Source: Candidatus Cloacimonadota bacterium (GTDB lineage: Bacteria > Cloacimonadota > Cloacimonadia > Cloacimonadales > TCS61). From it: a stretch of DNA of 18,378 nucleotides. Made by a program: the position numbers and the translations under genes. Below the pieces are notes generated by a model. That model was not told where the DNA came from and made no database searches. It was given only the letters and a program-made list of their open reading frames with translations. Location of the stretch: NCBI GenBank assembly GCA_029932755.1, contig JAOZPK010000039.1, positions 1 to 18,378 on the forward strand. Direction: 5' to 3'. Positions 6,661-14,552 of the stretch are shown one piece after another; the first letter of the stretch is position 1, and each line of letters opens with the position of its first letter.

Positions 6661-8211
6661 CTAAAGTGGAATATTCCCGTGCTTTTTAGGTGGATTGGAA
6701 ACTCGTTTTGTGGCTAGCATTTCCAGTGCCCGAATTATGCGTGAACGTGTTTGAGCCGGCTCTATGATATCATCTATGTAGCCCTTTTTTGCAGCAACAT
6801 ACGGATTTGCAAATTTAGTTCTATATTCTTCTTCTTTCTCATTTGCTGCTTTTACCGGATCGTCTGCTTTACTCACTTCTTTACGGAATACGATCTCTAC
6901 AGCACCTTTTGGACCCATCACAGCGATCTCTGCAGAAGGCCAGGCATAAACGATGTCAGCTCCCATGTTGCTGCTGTTCATCACAATATATGCTCCGCCA
7001 TATGCTTTTCGGATAATTATTGTAATCTTAGGAACTGTCGCTTCAGCAAAAGCATAAAGCAATTTTGCACCATGCCGTATTATTCCATTTTGCTCCTGAT
7101 TACTGCCAGGAAGGAAGCCAGGAACATCTTCCAGTACTAAAAGTGGAATATTGAAAGAATCGCAAAAGCGGATGAAACGTGCAGCCTTAACAGAAGCGTT
7201 AATATCCAACACTCCGGCTAAGACTTTAGGTTGATTGGCAATAATTCCAATACTGTGTCCATTCATTCTTGCAAATCCAACCACGATATTCTGAGCATAA
7301 TTTCTAGAAGTTTCTAAGAATTCACCACTATCCACAATGTTGTTAATTACATCTAATATATTGTAGGGTTTATGTGGATTCTCAGGGATGATAGAATTGA
7401 GAATTTCGCAGTATCTATCAATAGAATCATTGGGTGCAATATAGGGAGGAGTCTCCATATTATTAGAAGGAAGATAGCCAATAAGTCTTTGAATAAGAAG
7501 CAGTGTCTCTTCCTCATTATCGCTAACGTAATGAGCAACACCACTCTTAGTTACATGCATCATTGCTCCACCCAATTGCTCGGTTGTTACATCTTCATTC
7601 AACACAGTTTTAACAACTTTGGGCCCAGTTACGAACATATAGCTGGTTTGTTTATTCATAAATATGAAATCTGTGATGGCGGGAGAATAAACCGCACCAC
7701 CGGCACAGGGTCCCATAATTGCAGTAATTTGCGGAATTACACCGGAAGCCCGAACATTACGCAGGAATATTTCTGCATATCCTGCCAAAGCATCCACACC
7801 TTCCTGAACTCTGGCACCGCCACTATCATTCAAACCAATAACAGGTGCCCCAACCTTCATTGCCATATCCATGATCTTACAGATCTTATCTGCATGAGTT
7901 TTAGAAAGTGAACCACCGGTAACGGTGAAATCCTGTGCATAAAGATATACTATTTTACCATTGATGGTGGCATAACCGGTAACCACTCCATCGCCCAATA
8001 TCTTATTTTTTTTATCCATATTAAAATCTGTACAGCGATGCTCAATAAACATATCAAATTCTTCAAAACTATCTTCATCAATCAGTATCTTAATTCTTTC
8101 ACGAGCAGTTAGCTTCCCTTTGGCATGCTGTGCTTCGATACGTTTTTCTCCACCGCCCAGTTTTGCTTCTTCGCGTTTTTCCCGGAGTTCAGAAATTTTT
8201 TCTTGTACCAT
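6661..8211 (-). CDS. mmdA: Methylmalonyl-CoA decarboxylase carboxyltransferase (alpha) subunit
   Basis: This is a PccB-type carboxyltransferase that moves the carboxyl group from methylmalonyl-CoA to protein-bound biotin. It has 516 residues, matching MmdA/PccB length. The N-terminal half has NDSGGARVQEG (128-138) and the oxyanion-hole block GPCAGGAVYSPA (167-178). The C-terminal half has RKAYGGAYIVMNSS (about 401-414) followed by GADIVYAWPSAEIAVMGPKGA. I start at the ATG at 8211 because GGAGAGGG sits just before it; a TTG four codons earlier would place that site inside the gene. It heads a four-gene operon with the pump subunits, which makes a Na+ pump rather than an ATP-dependent propionyl-CoA carboxylase the natural reading. 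Glutaconyl-CoA decarboxylase is an alternative, but GcdA is longer. No mutase or biotin carboxylase is visible nearby. Confidence 0.9.
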   Translation of the reverse strand: MVQEKISELREKREEAKLGGGEKRIEAQHAKGKLTARERIKILIDEDSFEEFDMFIEHRCTDFNMDKKNKILGDGVVTGYATINGKIVYLYAQDFTVTGGSLSKTHADKICKIMDMAMKVGAPVIGLNDSGGARVQEGVDALAGYAEIFLRNVRASGVIPQITAIMGPCAGGAVYSPAITDFIFMNKQTSYMFVTGPKVVKTVLNEDVTTEQLGGAMMHVTKSGVAHYVSDNEEETLLLIQRLIGYLPSNNMETPPYIAPNDSIDRYCEILNSIIPENPHKPYNILDVINNIVDSGEFLETSRNYAQNIVVGFARMNGHSIGIIANQPKVLAGVLDINASVKAARFIRFCDSFNIPLLVLEDVPGFLPGSNQEQNGIIRHGAKLLYAFAEATVPKITIIIRKAYGGAYIVMNSSNMGADIVYAWPSAEIAVMGPKGAVEIVFRKEVSKADDPVKAANEKEEEYRTKFANPYVAAKKGYIDDIIEPAQTRSRIIRALEMLATKRVSNPPKKHGNIPL

Positions 8212-8364
8212 AACCCTCTCCAATCAATTTCAATATTTAATATGTATAACCCACTTATTATTAATCTGATAGTCGTCAATAATATTATGAAAAAGAAGGG
8301 GAAGAGTTTAATATGCAATGTTTTTTTTCAGTATTGATAAAGTTATTACAGTATTTAATTATTC

Positions 8365-8393
8365 TTGACAGACAAATCTCATTTTGAAACAAT
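8365..8393 (+). promoter_or_regulatory. Possible promoter of the HD-GYP gene
   Basis: TTGACA (8365-8370), 17 bases, then AACAAT (8388-8393; 4 of 6 to the -10 consensus). It lies in the 232-bp divergent gap between mmdA and the HD-GYP gene, 50 bases before its ATG. I did not find a convincing promoter for mmdA on the other strand of this gap. Confidence 0.4.
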
Positions 8394-8443
8394 ATACATT
8401 GCTGATAAAAAAAAGGAGATGCTTGATAAAAGTATAGCTAATT

Positions 8444-9820
8444 ATGGTAAACGTTAAAAATATGATACCTTCATATAAAGATATGGGAATGAATATTATT
8501 ACTCTTAGTTTTAAAGATGAATTTGAGAAATTTTTTCTTAATGATTACTATAAAAAATCTATCTATCAAGTTCGAATTTCTTTTTTTCTAGCAGTTTTAC
8601 TTTACGGTTTCTTCGGGTTGTTGGATATGCACCTTAGTATCGAGTTGAGGAACATGATGTGGCTGATCAGATTTTCTGTAATTGTACCTATTGGGTTCCT
8701 GGTTCTTATAGCTTCCTACGCACCAGATTTTGACAAATACCGTGATATTACCATGGCTTTTACGATGATCCTGTTTGGTATTGGAATTTTGCTCATGACC
8801 ATTATTGCACCAAAACCGGTAGATTTTGCTTATCATGCGATCTTGATGGTTACATTTGTTTTTGTTTATACATTCATTGGCATCCGTTTCATCTCATCAA
8901 CTCTCACAGGAATCATTATATTACTTTGTTATGAGATCACAGCAATATTCATTCTTAAAACACCTATGGCAATTGTGGCAAAAAACAATTTTATTTTTAT
9001 CAGTACAAATGTTGTGGGAATGTTTGCTGCATATAGTATAGAATTTTACTCTCGACGTGATTTTTTTATTGCAAAAATTTTAGAAAGTAACCAGGATGAA
9101 ATGTTCAAACTGAACGAAAAATTAGAAGATCGGATAAAAGAACAAACTGCGGAACTTGTAGATACTAATAAAGGTCTTATAAAAGAAATAAAATTTAGAG
9201 AAAAAGTAGAAAAAGAACTGCTTTCTACAAATGTAAAATTGAATAAACTACTTAACGATACGGTCACCGGACTTGTCTCGGCTATCGAATATAGAGATCC
9301 ATATACTGCCGGACATCAAAGACGGGTTACTCAACTTGCAGTAGCTATTGCCGGGGAGATGGAACTTTCTAAAGATAAACTTGACTGTATACGTATTGCT
9401 GCAATGATACATGATATTGGTAAAATTAATATCCCTGTTGAAATACTCAGTAAACCAGGTAATATTAACCAATATGAACTTGAATTGATGCAGAACCATC
9501 CGAAGGCAGGTTATGATATTTTAAAAGAGATAGATTTTCCATGGCCGGTTGCAAATGCTGTTCTTCAACATCATGAACGATTAGATGGTTCCGGATATCC
9601 AAATGGTTTAAAAGGTGACGAGATCTTATTAGAGGCAAGAGTTATCTATGTGGCAGATGTTGTGGAGGCCATGTCTTCTCACCGACCATATAGACCTGCT
9701 ATGGGAATCAAAAAAGCACTGGAAGAACTGGATAAAAATAAAGGAATACTCTACGACGAGAATATTGTAAATACCTGCATAAAACTATTCAATGAAGATA
9801 ATTTCAAGTTTGAAAAATAA
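8444..9820 (+). CDS. Membrane-anchored HD-GYP domain protein (predicted c-di-GMP phosphodiesterase)
   Basis: HD-GYP proteins hydrolyse cyclic di-GMP. This 458-residue protein has about six hydrophobic helices in its first half (roughly 44-62, 74-92, 103-122, 130-150, 153-172, 182-200). A charged coiled coil (about 213-265) then leads to a C-terminal HD-GYP domain. The domain keeps its key residues: H291 in YTAGHQRRV, the HD pair in MIHDIGK (His323, Asp324), HHERLDGSGYP (376-386, including the GYP motif) and VADVVEAM. It should therefore be catalytically active. It lacks an obvious extracytoplasmic sensor or receiver domain, so the membrane part itself may sense the signal. The start is uncertain: an AAGGAG at 8413-8418 is too far from the ATG at 8444, and upstream in-frame starts are blocked by a stop. 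ATGs at 8462 or 8483 are alternatives. It stands alone, divergent from the pump operon. Confidence 0.88.
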   Translation: MVNVKNMIPSYKDMGMNIITLSFKDEFEKFFLNDYYKKSIYQVRISFFLAVLLYGFFGLLDMHLSIELRNMMWLIRFSVIVPIGFLVLIASYAPDFDKYRDITMAFTMILFGIGILLMTIIAPKPVDFAYHAILMVTFVFVYTFIGIRFISSTLTGIIILLCYEITAIFILKTPMAIVAKNNFIFISTNVVGMFAAYSIEFYSRRDFFIAKILESNQDEMFKLNEKLEDRIKEQTAELVDTNKGLIKEIKFREKVEKELLSTNVKLNKLLNDTVTGLVSAIEYRDPYTAGHQRRVTQLAVAIAGEMELSKDKLDCIRIAAMIHDIGKINIPVEILSKPGNINQYELELMQNHPKAGYDILKEIDFPWPVANAVLQHHERLDGSGYPNGLKGDEILLEARVIYVADVVEAMSSHRPYRPAMGIKKALEELDKNKGILYDENIVNTCIKLFNEDNFKFEK

Positions 9821-9858
9821 CTAATAATTATATTAATTTCTAAACTATTTATATAAAA

Positions 9859-9881
9859 AAGCTCACTTTTAAAGTGGGCTT
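9859..9881. terminator. Bidirectional terminator between HD-GYP and lipoprotein genes
   Basis: AAGCTCACTTT (9859-9869) and AAAGTGGGCTT (9871-9881) form a stem with one imperfect pair, a U-G wobble on the plus strand. On the minus strand it is followed by TTTTTTATATAAAT, a strong U-tract serving the lipoprotein gene. On the plus strand ATTTATTAT follows. The genes converge on it. Confidence 0.8.
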
Positions 9882-9898
9882 ATTTATTATCGCTATCA

Positions 9899-10477
9899 TT
9901 ATTTATTTACTTCTATCCAGAGATTGTATAGATCCAGCAGAGAATTAGCATTGCTCATTTCATCCTTTACAGCGGTTTTAAATGTGAATTCTGTTGTACC
10001 AGGAGTCCAGACGATCATTGGAATTTCGCTTTCTTCATCTCCACCAATATATTCGCCATCTGTTTCCAGAAAAATTTCAGAAAGTGCACCCAAATAGAAC
10101 ATAATCGGTGCATGTTCGGAGCGTTGATAATGATAAAATCCAATGTCTTGAAAATCTTTGAAAGTGAATTCAACCTGACCGTTCAATACACCATTCTCCA
10201 CAAATAACTCTTTACTGATCACATTGAAATTTGGATTTGCTTCTTCGAAGGTAGTTCCATTAATGTAGTTGTTGATAAGTGTATCAAAATCTGTGGTGGA
10301 AACATTTTGCTCTTCATCTTCTTCAGATACAATATTAATGAATTTAATTGTTCCAGTACCGGAACCATCTGCATTGATCTTGAAAGAATACTGCTTGAAC
10401 TCGGTGTTCAAACAGCTACTTAGAATAAAACACAACGCTGCTAATAACAAAATTTTTACTGCAACTTTTAAGAACAT
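9899..10477 (-). CDS. Small predicted lipoprotein of unknown function
   Basis: I do not recognise a family. The 192-residue protein has a type II signal peptide: a hydrophobic run followed by the lipobox LSSC, with lipidated Cys22. The residues after it (LNTEF) contain no Asp at +2, so an outer-membrane location is plausible by the E. coli rule. The mature chain is acidic and probably beta-rich, beginning FKQYSFKINADGSGTGTIKF. It has an acidic Glu/Asp patch (about 51-57), and the C-terminal part contains WTPGTTEFTFKTAV. An AAAGGAGGG ribosome site is placed well before the ATG, and a good promoter lies upstream (10517-10546). It has its own promoter and a terminator, so it is a single-gene unit. 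The pattern of an N-terminal strand with a Gly-rich turn is seen in many small surface lipoproteins, which is not enough to assign function. Confidence 0.85.
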   Translation of the reverse strand: MFLKVAVKILLLAALCFILSSCLNTEFKQYSFKINADGSGTGTIKFINIVSEEDEEQNVSTTDFDTLINNYINGTTFEEANPNFNVISKELFVENGVLNGQVEFTFKDFQDIGFYHYQRSEHAPIMFYLGALSEIFLETDGEYIGGDEESEIPMIVWTPGTTEFTFKTAVKDEMSNANSLLDLYNLWIEVNK

Positions 10478-10516
10478 AAACTCCCTCCTTTGCCTATGTT
10501 ATTTAAATGCATGTAC

Positions 10517-10546
10517 ATTAAATGGAATATTGTAAGTTGCTGTCAA
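10517..10546 (-). promoter_or_regulatory. Predicted promoter of the lipoprotein gene
   Basis: On the minus strand a perfect TTGACA (10541-10546) is followed after 18 bases by TTTAAT (10517-10522; 5 of 6 to the -10 consensus). The start codon is 40 bases downstream of the -10 box, with AAAGGAGGG in between. Confidence 0.65.
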
Positions 10547-10573
10547 ATTAAAAGTTAAGGGAGTAAGAAAACT

Positions 10574-10620
10574 GTCTTTCTGAGGATGAACTTACAAAGG
10601 TATTCGACGAAGAATCTCTT
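10574..10620 (-). repeat. Probable dispersed-repeat fragment
   Basis: Read on the minus strand this block ends CTCAGAAAGACAG (10574-10586). It matches CTCAGGATGACAG (16799-16811), inside the methyltransferase insertion, at 11 of 13 positions, and both blocks also contain a TTCG/CGA core. It lies in the gap between the lipoprotein gene and the small ORF. The match is short, so the link is suggestive only. Confidence 0.4.
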
Positions 10621-10800
10621 CTCTTCTCCTTTCTGTTTTTTTGCTTTTTCCTTTATCTTTAGTCTTTATTCTTTCTCTCTTATTTTCCTTTATTCTTTTT
10701 CTTTTCTTCTGCACTTAGGCACTCAGGTACTTTGTATTCTGCACTCTGCATTTTCTTCTTCTTCCCTTATCTTTTTGATAACACTATTCAAATTATCTTT
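10621..10800. other. Pyrimidine-rich non-coding tract
   Basis: About 180 bases in which the plus strand is almost all T and C, with the short word CTGCACT occurring near 10709 and again near 10740. An open frame of 74 codons spans it, but the translation is a Phe/Ser/Leu-only low-complexity string with no ribosome site, so I do not call a gene. From 10801 to about 10930 I see only ordinary AT-rich DNA. Confidence 0.6.
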
Positions 10801-10947
10801 ATCATTTTGATATAAACTTTATGGCGTAACTATCAGAAATATAGCAGTAACTTAATATATATAAAGCGATTAACTACTACACTATTAACTGGAACGTCAA
10901 ATGCAATTTGTATTGGCATAATGAGTGAATAAAAAAAGGAGGTCAAA

Positions 10948-11016
10948 ATGAAAACTGGAAACTTAATTCGAAAATGGAATGAAGAGAAAAAAGAAAAAAA
11001 ACATCTAAGATCATAG
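10948..11016 (+). CDS. Small ORF of 22 codons with strong ribosome binding site
   Basis: The peptide reads MKTGNLIRKWNEEKKEKKHLRS. The ATG is preceded at ideal spacing by AAAGGAGGT (10937-10944), almost the full anti-SD complement and the strongest site in the window. A rho-independent terminator follows 33 bases after the stop, so a short transcript carrying only this ORF is implied. The peptide is highly basic and charged, with one Trp and no hydrophobic segment, so it is not a membrane toxin. It could be a small regulatory protein, a leader peptide for the downstream restriction-type operon, or an RNA whose reading frame is incidental. I found no convincing promoter directly upstream (only CATAAT at 10917-10922). 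Confidence 0.5.
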   Translation: MKTGNLIRKWNEEKKEKKHLRS

Positions 11017-11049
11017 CTTATGAGAAGATATATGATCCTGGAAATTTAG

Positions 11050-11092
11050 AACGGTCAGAGATAATTAACTCCGACCGTTTTTTCTTTTTTTA
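11050..11092 (+). terminator. Rho-independent terminator after the small ORF
   Basis: AACGGTCAGAG (11050-11060), 8-base loop, CTCCGACCGTT (11069-11079): seven perfect pairs, one mismatch, then three more pairs. It is followed by TTTTTTCTTTTTTT on the plus strand. It separates the small ORF from the helicase operon, although incomplete termination could make it an attenuator. Confidence 0.88.
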
Positions 11093-11135
11093 ACTGTTTC
11101 CCAATTTCTAATTTCAAATTCCTAATTTAACATTT

Positions 11136-11152
11136 ATTTGACTTTGTCAAAT
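11136..11152. promoter_or_regulatory. Perfect inverted repeat in the promoter region of the defence operon
   Basis: ATTTGAC, TTT, GTCAAAT: seven-base perfect arms, 84 bases before the helicase ATG. The left arm contains a -35-like TTTGAC and a TATACT lies at 11158-11163 (15-base spacing, short). A second TTGACA is at 11163-11168. The repeat overlaps the likely promoter and so has the form of a repressor or controller operator. The binding protein is unknown. Just upstream (11100-11130) the DNA is low-complexity AATTTCTAATTT-like sequence. Confidence 0.5.
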
Positions 11153-11236
11153 ACTATTATACTTGACATTTACTTCTTATAAATCAAATTCTTTCACAGT
11201 TTAAGAAGCATATCTAAAAGCAGTTGGGAGACTATA

Positions 11237-14200
11237 ATGGCAACAAAATTTTTTACTAATAGAGAGGAGAATACTCTTCTTAATAAATTTAAAGGTGTAT
11301 TTGAGAATAATAAAGATATTCACTTTTTTGATGCCTTGGTAGGCTATTTCAGAAGTTCAGGATATTTTGCAATTCGACCATATTTAGATTCAGTTCCGAA
11401 TATCAGAATATTAGTTGGAATAAATGTAGATAAACTAATTTCTAAATACCAGACACAAGGTTTGCTTTTCCAGGTTGATGAAAAGCAGACAATAATGGAA
11501 TTCTTAGCTGAAACAAAAAATGATATCCAAAACTGCAATTATAAAAAGGAAATTGAGAATGGAATTCTTCAATTTGTAGAAGATATTATTACAAAAAAAA
11601 TTGAAGTGAGAGCACATCCAACTAAAAAACTACACGCAAAGCTTTATATTTTTAAACCCAAAGGATTTAATGAGCATAAATCAGGACAAGTAATTACAGG
11701 TTCTTCCAATCTTACAATACCTGGATTAGGAGATGGGGACAACTCTAATTATGAGTTTAATGTATTATTAAATAATTATGATGATGTAGTTTTTGCATCT
11801 AATGAATTTGAAGGATTATGGAAAGAATCAATTCCGATACTTCCAACTGAAATTGATAAATTGAAAAAAGAAACCTATCTGAATGCTGAACCAACACCAT
11901 TTGAAATTTATATAAAATTCTTAATTGAGTATTTTGGAAAAAGTGTAACGTTCGATCCGAATTCAATTACGGATATTCCAAAAGGATTTATGCGACTTTC
12001 ATATCAAATCGATGCTGTAAGTCAGGGATATGAATTATTAATGAAACATAACGGATTTTTCCTTGCTGATGTTGTTGGTTTGGGAAAAACAGTAGTAGCT
12101 ACTTTAATTGCAAAAAAATTCTTTTTCAGTAATGATTATCCCTCTCATATTTCCGGAATTCTTATCATCACACCGCCTGCAATAAAGAAGAATTGGATCG
12201 ATACTTTTGAACAATTCGGGATGAAAAATTATGATATTATTACAAACGGCAGCACACACAAGGTTAAGCATCCTGAAAAGTATGATCTGATAATTGTTGA
12301 TGAAGCTCATAAATTCAGAAACGATACAGCAGAAGCTTATTCCAATTTGCAGAAATTATGTAAAACACCAACAAAACATATTCTAAAAGATGACACAAAG
12401 GCTCGGAAAAAAATAATTCTGGTCTCTGCAACTCCACTAAATAACCGACCCAGTGACATTAGAAATTTAGTATATCTATTTCAGGATGGGCGAGATTCAA
12501 CTCTTGATATGTCTAACTTAAATCATTTTTTCACAAAGAAAATTGAAAGTTATAAGAAAATAAATAAAGAGCCAAACATTAAAATTGTTCAGCAAAAAGT
12601 TGCTGAGGTTTATGAAGATATCCGTAATAAAGTTATTTCTCCTTTAACAGTTCGTAGAACCAGAACAGACTTGAAAAAGAATGAAGAATATTGGAAGGAT
12701 ATTGTAAAACAGGGAATTAAATTTCCAACAATAAGAAAACCTTATAAACTTTTGTATCAGTTAGATTTTGTATTGGAATCTTTGTATGACAGTACAATGA
12801 AATATCTCACTGATCCGGTGGAAGGACTTACATATAATCGCTATCGGGCAATATCACATCTTGTTCCCGAAAAGAAAGTAAAATATCAATTTGCAGATCT
12901 CATTTCTACACAACTTGCTAAAATTATGAAAACAATGTTAGTGAAACGAATAGATAGTAGTTTTTATGCCTTCAAAAAATCTTTACATCGTTTTTATAAA
13001 GCCAACACTGCAATGATAAAAATGTTTGAAAGCGGTAAAATTTATATTGCACCTAATCTTCCTGTAACAGAATACATTATGGAAGATAAAGAAGATGAAC
13101 TTTTAACATTGATTCTTGAAACTCAAATTACAGACCCGACAATTGAAATATGCACTAAAGAAGATTTTATCGATGGCTTTACTGAAGGACTTTATCAGGA
13201 TGAGGAAGTATTAAAGAAATTAGTGGAAGGTTGGGATAAAATCGATTATGATCCTAAATTAGAGAAATTTCTTGATGAGCTTAATAGTAGATTAATGCAA
13301 CCTGCAATTAACAATCAGAAGAAATTAGTTGTATTTTCCGAATCAGCAGAAACGATCAATTATTTAGAAAAACAATTGAAAAATATTAACTATAATAAAG
13401 TACTTGCAGTAACTTCTAAAAACAGAAGAGAATTAGAACAGATAATAAGAGAAAATTTTGATGCCAACATTCCTATTGAAGAACAAAAAGATGATTACGA
13501 TATTGTTATTTCAACTGAAGTTTTGGCAGAAGGAATTAATCTACATCGAGCAAATATAATTGTAAACTATGACACTCCTTGGAATTCCACTAAATTGATG
13601 CAAAGAATAGGTAGAATAAATCGTATTGGTTGCACTGCAGACTTCATACATATTTTCAATTTTTATCCAACTGCTCAAGTTAACAGCGATATTGAATTAG
13701 AAAAAAAAGCAATTATGAAATTACAAGCCTTCCATTCTGCTTTGGGAGAAGACAGTCAGATATATTCACCTGATGAAATTGTTGATACCTTTGGTCTTTT
13801 TGATGAATCAGTAGAAGAAGAACGAGATGAGAGATTAGCATATTTAATGTACCTGCGAAAATTCAAAGAACAAAATCCTGAAAAATACAGAATTATCAAA
13901 AAGCTGCCGTTACGCTCACGAGTCGGCAGAAAAGATAAAGAAAAAAATAAAAGTTCGATTTGTTTTATCAGAAATAATAGAAGAGATGTATTCTATCATA
14001 TTTTAAAAAACAATGATATTGAAGAATTGAGTTTTGTAGAAACTGCAGATATTTTTAAGACCAATGCCAATGAAAAATCTACAAAACTACACGATAAACA
14101 TCACGAGCAAATTACAACTGCAATTATCGATTTTAATAAAAAGTTAAAAACAGAAGCAATAAGTAAACAAGCTGTTGATATTACAAAAGGACCAAGAGAA

Positions 14201-14533
14201 AAAGCTGCGTTAGCATATCTGGATTCAGTTTTGAAATTTCAATTTATCAATACTGTGGAAACTTTGAAAATAAAATCTGCAAAGCAGGCTATAAAACTTG
14301 GAAGATTCCAAAAACTGCAAAGAGAAATAAATAAGTTTACCAGATCAATTAAGAAAACTCCAATCACATTGGTAGCCATTCTTGATGCTATAATAAAAAT
14401 TATCGATCAATATCCTTTAGATTGGGAAAATTATGAAGAAATAACACCAACTATTTCTATTAAAATCTATGAACAGATCAAACCGGAAATTATTATCAGT
14501 GAATCTTTTACAAAAGAGACTTCAACGGAATAA
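11237..14533 (+). CDS. PLD-nuclease/SNF2-type superfamily II helicase, defence-associated
   Basis: A 1098-residue fusion that should couple ATP-driven DNA translocation to phosphodiester cleavage. The N-terminal phospholipase-D-like domain (about 25-200) has HAKLYIF (133-139) and GSSNLT (155-160); the Asp of the classical HKD motif is not at its usual place. The helicase core has Walker A within ADVVGLGKT (277-285), DEAH (355-358), motif III SATPLNN (397-403) and motif VI QRIGRINRIG (789-798). A long insert of about 300 residues lies between the two RecA lobes. The C-terminal 270 residues are charged and unassigned. GGGAG precedes the ATG. It is first of three co-directional genes, 19 bases before the Bro-N gene and linked to an adenine methyltransferase. 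Enzymes of this architecture are found in restriction-like islands. It is not a canonical HsdR or Res subunit. Confidence 0.9.
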   Translation: MATKFFTNREENTLLNKFKGVFENNKDIHFFDALVGYFRSSGYFAIRPYLDSVPNIRILVGINVDKLISKYQTQGLLFQVDEKQTIMEFLAETKNDIQNCNYKKEIENGILQFVEDIITKKIEVRAHPTKKLHAKLYIFKPKGFNEHKSGQVITGSSNLTIPGLGDGDNSNYEFNVLLNNYDDVVFASNEFEGLWKESIPILPTEIDKLKKETYLNAEPTPFEIYIKFLIEYFGKSVTFDPNSITDIPKGFMRLSYQIDAVSQGYELLMKHNGFFLADVVGLGKTVVATLIAKKFFFSNDYPSHISGILIITPPAIKKNWIDTFEQFGMKNYDIITNGSTHKVKHPEKYDLIIVDEAHKFRNDTAEAYSNLQKLCKTPTKHILKDDTKARKKIILVSATPLNNRPSDIRNLVYLFQDGRDSTLDMSNLNHFFTKKIESYKKINKEPNIKIVQQKVAEVYEDIRNKVISPLTVRRTRTDLKKNEEYWKDIVKQGIKFPTIRKPYKLLYQLDFVLESLYDSTMKYLTDPVEGLTYNRYRAISHLVPEKKVKYQFADLISTQLAKIMKTMLVKRIDSSFYAFKKSLHRFYKANTAMIKMFESGKIYIAPNLPVTEYIMEDKEDELLTLILETQITDPTIEICTKEDFIDGFTEGLYQDEEVLKKLVEGWDKIDYDPKLEKFLDELNSRLMQPAINNQKKLVVFSESAETINYLEKQLKNINYNKVLAVTSKNRRELEQIIRENFDANIPIEEQKDDYDIVISTEVLAEGINLHRANIIVNYDTPWNSTKLMQRIGRINRIGCTADFIHIFNFYPTAQVNSDIELEKKAIMKLQAFHSALGEDSQIYSPDEIVDTFGLFDESVEEERDERLAYLMYLRKFKEQNPEKYRIIKKLPLRSRVGRKDKEKNKSSICFIRNNRRDVFYHILKNNDIEELSFVETADIFKTNANEKSTKLHDKHHEQITTAIIDFNKKLKTEAISKQAVDITKGPREKAALAYLDSVLKFQFINTVETLKIKSAKQAIKLGRFQKLQREINKFTRSIKKTPITLVAILDAIIKIIDQYPLDWENYEEITPTISIKIYEQIKPEIIISESFTKETSTE

Positions 14534-14552
14534 TTAAATCTTGGAGAAATAT

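Noticed and set aside
10586..10810. 74-codon open frame on the plus strand as a small membrane protein
   Set aside because: The translation is low-complexity Phe/Ser/Leu from a pyrimidine-rich tract, without a ribosome binding site or a convincing start.
13906..13928. CTGCCG...CGGCAG hairpin in the helicase gene as an inserted element
   Set aside because: The encoded KLPLRSRVGRK reads like an ordinary continuation of the helicase, and the arms are only six bases long.
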